DNA of 64,000 nt from an uncultured Bacteroidales bacterium (GTDB taxonomy: Bacteria > Bacteroidota > Bacteroidia > Bacteroidales > F082), in the NCBI GenBank assembly GCA_946185535.1, contig CAMHJX010000015.1, positions 20,344-84,343 on the forward strand, in the 5' to 3' direction. Made by a program: the position numbers and the translations under genes. The notes under the pieces are model-generated. The model worked only from the letters and a program-made list of their open reading frames with translations, searched no databases and was not told where the DNA came from. Below are positions 60,399 through 64,000 of this stretch, piece after piece. Position 1 is the first letter of the stretch. Each line of letters begins with the position of its first letter.

Positions 60399-60406
60399 TA
60401 TCTTTG
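60399..60406 (+). promoter_or_regulatory. -7 box for hipBA
   Basis: TATCTTTG matches TAnnTTTG. It predicts a leader of about 50 nt before hipB. A palindromic ataatattat at 60416-60425 lies near the predicted start and could be part of an operator; this is speculative. Confidence 0.6.
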
Positions 60407-60464
60407 CCATCAAATATAATATTATTCATTATTTACGATTTTTTATATTTATAGATACAATAGT

Positions 60465-60791
60465 ATGCCTTTACTTTACGACTTCAATATGGACACTGCG
60501 GATGAACTCGCTGCACACCTATCAGAGAATGTCAAGCACCGCAGATTGGAGAAAGGTCTCTCGCGCAGTGCCCTTTCTATGATGAGCGGCGTGCCTGCTC
60601 CCACTATTGCCAAGTTTGAGCAACATCATAGCATTTCATTAATCGGTTTCATAGCCTTGGCCAAGGCCTTAGGCTATACTGATGCGCTAAAGTCGCTATT
60701 GGCTGAGCCCGTCTATACAACTATGGAAGAATTAGACACCATCAACAAAAACAAGAACAGAAAACGCGGAAGAAATGAATTCCATCAATAA
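60465..60791 (+). CDS. hipB: HipB-like XRE antitoxin/repressor
   Basis: This 108-residue protein has one helix-turn-helix of the XRE type at about residues 20-75: HLSENVKHRRLEKGLSRSAL, then MMSGVPAPTIAKFEQHHSIS and FIALAKALGY. The C-terminus is basic (NKNKNRKRGRNEFHQ). HipB binds HipA and represses its own operon. Met9 is a second possible start. It overlaps hipA by 17 bp. Confidence 0.88.
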   Translation: MPLLYDFNMDTADELAAHLSENVKHRRLEKGLSRSALSMMSGVPAPTIAKFEQHHSISLIGFIALAKALGYTDALKSLLAEPVYTTMEELDTINKNKNRKRGRNEFHQ

Positions 60792-61878
60792 ACTATATGT
60801 CAAATACCACGGGAAAACAGTCGGCGAACTGACTATGACCCCTGACGGAAAACGCTGCGTGTTCCGTTACAACAAGGAATGGCTAGCCACAGGCTTTTCC
60901 ATTTCGCCCTTGGATTTGCCTTTGAAATCGGACTTGTTCATCGCTTCTGAACGACCTTTTTGGGGCAATTTCGGTATCTTCGAAGACAGCCTCCCCGACG
61001 GTTACGGACGCTATTTGCTCAACAGGATGTTGCGCCAGCAAGGCATTGATGAATCGCAACTGACCCCTTTGCAACGACTGAGCATAGTCGGCAGTTTAGG
61101 AATGGGAGCCTTGTGCTACGAGCCTGAAACCAAGATGGATAGAACAGATGAAAAACTGTCGTTCGACCGTCTGCAACAACTGGCTTTGGAAGTCCTCGCC
61201 GAAAAAAACGAAAAAGATGCAGCACTCCTTTATTACAACAGCGGCAACTCAGGCGGTTGTCGACCCAAATGCCTCTACCATGACGAGGATGGCGATTGGT
61301 TGGTGAAATTCAGGCATACCTACGACCCGAAGGATTTGGGCTTGAAGGAATATCAATACAACGAAATCGCTCGCCAATGTGGTATCGAAGTACCTGATTT
61401 CAAGTTGTTTGAGGGAAAATATTTTGCCACACGACGATTCGACATCCAAAATGGCGAACGCCTTCATGTGGCCACTGCCGGAGCCCTGCTCAACGAATCC
61501 ATCGACTTCCCAAAACTGGATTACAAAACCCTATTGCACCTCACCGGTTTTTTGAGCCAAGACCCCAAGCAGGTAGAAGCTATGTTTCGACTGATGGCCT
61601 TCAACGTATTCACCGACAACAAAGACGACCATGCCAAGAACTTCAGCTTTATCTACCGTGAAGGCCATTGGCATCTGGCACCCGCCTACGACTTGACACC
61701 TGTCCCCGAAGGCTACCACGGAGAACATGCCACATCCGTCAACGGAAACGGCAAGCCTTCCATCGATGACATGCTCATTGTCGGAGAGAGCATTAGAATA
61801 CCCAAAAAACATGGTTTGGAAATCCTCGAATTCGTTCGGGAACACTGCAAAGAAATAGTCTCAAAAGATTATCTGTAG
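60775..61878 (+). CDS. hipA: HipA-family kinase toxin
   Basis: A 367-residue HipA-like Ser/Thr kinase. It has FWGNFGIFEDSLPDGYGRYL of the N-terminal subdomain and the nucleotide loop NSGGCRPKCLYHDEDG. The lysine-containing DWLVKF, the catalytic NKDDHAKNFSFIYREG and the metal-binding APAYDLTPVPEGYHGEH follow. HipA phosphorylates targets such as aminoacyl-tRNA synthetases in characterised cases. It is shorter than the roughly 440-residue E. coli protein. ileS begins 55 bp downstream under its own promoter. Confidence 0.92.
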   Translation: MNSINKLYVKYHGKTVGELTMTPDGKRCVFRYNKEWLATGFSISPLDLPLKSDLFIASERPFWGNFGIFEDSLPDGYGRYLLNRMLRQQGIDESQLTPLQRLSIVGSLGMGALCYEPETKMDRTDEKLSFDRLQQLALEVLAEKNEKDAALLYYNSGNSGGCRPKCLYHDEDGDWLVKFRHTYDPKDLGLKEYQYNEIARQCGIEVPDFKLFEGKYFATRRFDIQNGERLHVATAGALLNESIDFPKLDYKTLLHLTGFLSQDPKQVEAMFRLMAFNVFTDNKDDHAKNFSFIYREGHWHLAPAYDLTPVPEGYHGEHATSVNGNGKPSIDDMLIVGESIRIPKKHGLEILEFVREHCKEIVSKDYL

Positions 61879-61897
61879 GAGTATGCAAAATATTTTG

Positions 61898-61905
61898 TAT
61901 TTTTG
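61898..61905 (+). promoter_or_regulatory. -7 box for ileS
   Basis: TATTTTTG matches TAnnTTTG, 28 bp before the ileS ATG and 19 bp after the hipA stop. Confidence 0.6.
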
Positions 61906-61933
61906 CACCTCGATTTAGGATACTTTTGGTATT

Positions 61934-64000
61934 ATGAAAAACAACTACAAGGAATATAAACAGCTGAATCTCACCGAGACAGCCGATGAAATCCGTAAGT
62001 TTTGGGAAGCTGACAACACCTTCCAGAAGAGTTTGGATAACCGTGATAAAGATAACGCTTTCGTTTTCTTCGAAGGTCCGCCGAGTGCCAATGGCACCCC
62101 GGGCATCCACCATGTGATGGCCCGCTCCATCAAGGATGTGGTGTGCCGCTACCAAACCCTGAAAGGCAAACATGTGGTGCGTAAAGCCGGTTGGGACACC
62201 CACGGCCTGCCTGTTGAACTGGGCGTGGAGAAGAAACTTGGCATCACCAAGGAAGACATCGGCAAGAAGATCAGCGTCGATGACTACAACCGCGCCTGCC
62301 GCGAGGAGGTGATGAAATACAAGGACATGTGGGATGACCTCACCCGCAAGATGGGCTACTGGGTCAACCTCAACGACCCTTATATCACCTTCACCAACGA
62401 CTACATCGAGACCTTGTGGTTCCTTCTGAAAGACCTCTACAACAAAGGCCTGCTCTACAAAGGCTACACCATCCAACCCTATTCGCCCGCTGCCGGCACC
62501 GGCCTCAGCTCGCACGAACTGAACATGCCCGGCTGCTACCGCGATGTGAAGGATTTGACATGCGTTGCCTTGTTTCGCCTGAAAGCGCAACAGAGCAAGT
62601 TCACGAAGTTGCCTTTTGACGTTGATGTGCCATTTGGTCAGGTGCAAGTCATTGCCTGGACCACGACCCCTTGGACCTTGCCGAGCAACACCGCCTTGTG
62701 CGTTGGTCCGAACATCGAATATAACCTTGTCCGCTCGGTCAATCCCGTTTCGGGCGAACCTACTTACCTCATCCTCGGCAAGCCGTTGATGGCCTCTTTC
62801 TTCCCCGCCGAAGAAGAGAAGCCCAACTTTGAAGATTGGAAAGTCGGCGACAAGAAACTACCTTACGAGGTGCTGGGCACCGTGAAAGGCAGCGAACTGG
62901 TTGGCCTCGAATACGAACAGCTGATTCCTTGGGTCAATCCGGGCGAAGGCGCCTTCCGCATCATCCCTGGCGACTATGTCACCACCGAAGACGGTACGGG
63001 CATCGTCCACATCGCCCCGACTTTCGGTGCCGACGACAAGCGCGTTGCCGCAGCCGCTGGCATCCCGCCCTTGCAAATGATCGACAAGGACGGCAAGGCG
63101 CAGCCTATGGTCGACCGCACGGGTAAGTTCTTCCGCATCGAAGACCTTGACCCTGAGTTTGTCAAGAACTGCATGAATGTGGAAGCCTATCGCCCCTATG
63201 CCGGACAGTTCGTGAAAAACGCCTACGACCCCACCAAGACCGAGAAAGACAAGTCGTTGGACGTCGACATCGTGGTGATGCTGAAGGAAGAAAGCAAGCT
63301 CTTTAAGAGCGAGAAACATACGCACAACTACCCGCACTGCTGGCGCACCGACAAACCCGTTCTTTACTATCCCCTCGACAGCTGGTTCATCAAGACCACG
63401 GCCCTCAAAGACCGCATGATCGAACTCAACAAAACCATCAACTGGAAGCCCGAAGCTACGGGTAGCGGCCGTTTCGGCAACTGGCTCGAGAACCTTGTCG
63501 ACTGGAACCTGTCGCGCTCGCGCTATTGGGGCACACCGCTGCCCATCTGGCGCACCGAGGACGGCAAGGAAGAGATCTGCATCGGCAGCGTCGAAGAACT
63601 GCGCAACGAAATCGAGAAATCCATCAAGGCGGGATTCATGACCGAGAATCCGTATGCCTCTGAAGACTATACCAAGTTCGACCTCCACCGCCCGTATATC
63701 GACGGCGTGGTGCTGGTCTCGCCCACTGGCAAGAAGATGATGCGCGAGCCCGACCTCATCGATGTGTGGTTCGACAGCGGCGCCATGCCTTACGCCCAAT
63801 ACCACTACATGGGCAAGGAAGGCCAGCTGGGCAAGGATGTGTTCCCGGCCGACTTCATCGCCGAGGGCGTCGACCAAACCCGTGGCTGGTTCTTCACGCT
63901 TCACGCCATCGCCACGATGTGCTTCGACAGCGTTGCCTATAAGAACGTCATCTCCAACGGCTTGGTGCTCGACAAGAACGGCAACAAGATGTCGAAACGC
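61934..64000 (+). CDS. ileS: Isoleucyl-tRNA synthetase, N-terminal part
   Basis: The frame is open for 689 codons from MKNNYKEYKQLNLTE to the right edge, so the C-terminus is missing. The class I HIGH-type motif appears as PPSANGTPGIHH, and the KMSKR motif closes the window (NGNKMSKR). Between them lies the CP1 editing domain (WTTTPWTLPSNTALCVGPN, GTGIVHIAPTFG). It charges tRNA-Ile. The sequence is clearly richer in G+C than the polymer locus. Confidence 0.96.
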   Translation, partial: MKNNYKEYKQLNLTETADEIRKFWEADNTFQKSLDNRDKDNAFVFFEGPPSANGTPGIHHVMARSIKDVVCRYQTLKGKHVVRKAGWDTHGLPVELGVEKKLGITKEDIGKKISVDDYNRACREEVMKYKDMWDDLTRKMGYWVNLNDPYITFTNDYIETLWFLLKDLYNKGLLYKGYTIQPYSPAAGTGLSSHELNMPGCYRDVKDLTCVALFRLKAQQSKFTKLPFDVDVPFGQVQVIAWTTTPWTLPSNTALCVGPNIEYNLVRSVNPVSGEPTYLILGKPLMASFFPAEEEKPNFEDWKVGDKKLPYEVLGTVKGSELVGLEYEQLIPWVNPGEGAFRIIPGDYVTTEDGTGIVHIAPTFGADDKRVAAAAGIPPLQMIDKDGKAQPMVDRTGKFFRIEDLDPEFVKNCMNVEAYRPYAGQFVKNAYDPTKTEKDKSLDVDIVVMLKEESKLFKSEKHTHNYPHCWRTDKPVLYYPLDSWFIKTTALKDRMIELNKTINWKPEATGSGRFGNWLENLVDWNLSRSRYWGTPLPIWRTEDGKEEICIGSVEELRNEIEKSIKAGFMTENPYASEDYTKFDLHRPYIDGVVLVSPTGKKMMREPDLIDVWFDSGAMPYAQYHYMGKEGQLGKDVFPADFIAEGVDQTRGWFFTLHAIATMCFDSVAYKNVISNGLVLDKNGNKMSKR

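Noticed and set aside
61793-63904. Two long minus-strand reading frames
   Set aside because: They lie opposite hipA and ileS, which have full catalytic motifs; the frames are a by-product of G+C-rich codons.

Overview
This window looks like chromosomal DNA of a Bacteroidota bacterium, most likely of the order Bacteroidales. The evidence is repeated TAnnTTTG -7 promoter boxes, T9SS C-terminal sorting domains, a GldH-type lipoprotein, an UpxY-like NusG paralogue, a large A2M lipoprotein-type gene, and a type II IleS. No tRNA, rRNA or CRISPR array was found.

Layout. (1) 1-2.4 kb: the end of a PorZ-like T9SS protein, recO, and a coiled-coil membrane protein. (2) 2.4-6.8 kb, minus strand: gldH, wza, wzc and an UpxY/NusG-like antiterminator. 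(3) 6.9-10.0 kb, plus strand: the elongasome pair mrdA-rodA. (4) 10.3-11.9 kb: adenine deaminase. (5) 12.0-46.9 kb, minus strand: one continuous surface-polymer locus of about 35 kb. It reads from rfbA-rfbB at the right to a sugar transferase and a beta-helix lipoprotein at the left, and ends at a strong intrinsic terminator. (6) 47-51 kb: an RlmI-like methyltransferase, two small lipoproteins and a T9SS-exported nuclease. (7) 50.8-51.65 kb: a repeat-rich gap with a broken GIY-YIG gene. (8) 51.65-57.8 kb: a giant A2M gene. (9) 58-64 kb: a YhcG-like nuclease, an altered polyprenyl synthetase, hipBA, and ileS, which runs off the right edge.

The surface-polymer locus is the most unusual region. 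It has the expected polymer parts: dTDP-sugar enzymes, a flippase, a Wzy-like polymerase, a PglC-like initiating transferase and export/kinase genes in trans. It has only one recognisable glycosyltransferase. The rest is acyl and amide chemistry: three acyl carrier proteins, two KAS III enzymes, a FabD, an AMP-forming acyl ligase, three short-chain reductases, a MaoC hydratase, two CitE-like C-C lyases and two NeuD-type hexapeptide transferases. There are also three paralogous ATP-grasp ligases, a fourth ATP-grasp of another family, two CapA-type proteins, an opine dehydrogenase, a LicD protein and a nucleotidyltransferase. I infer a locus that makes its own short (hydroxy)acyl and amino-acid or opine groups and attaches them to a glycan, or partly replaces a glycan with them.

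Two foreign pieces interrupt this operon. One is an AAA ATPase plus Toprim-like gene pair with its own promoter, flanked by 30-bp direct repeats that duplicate the 3' end of a capA gene. The other is a GxxExxY gene, broken by one stop codon, between imperfect terminal inverted repeats.

The second theme is palindromic repeats. Several families occur between genes, and at least two have inserted in frame inside coding sequences: an 81-bp palindrome in the polyprenyl synthetase, and a 30-bp repeat twice in the A2M gene, read in two different frames.
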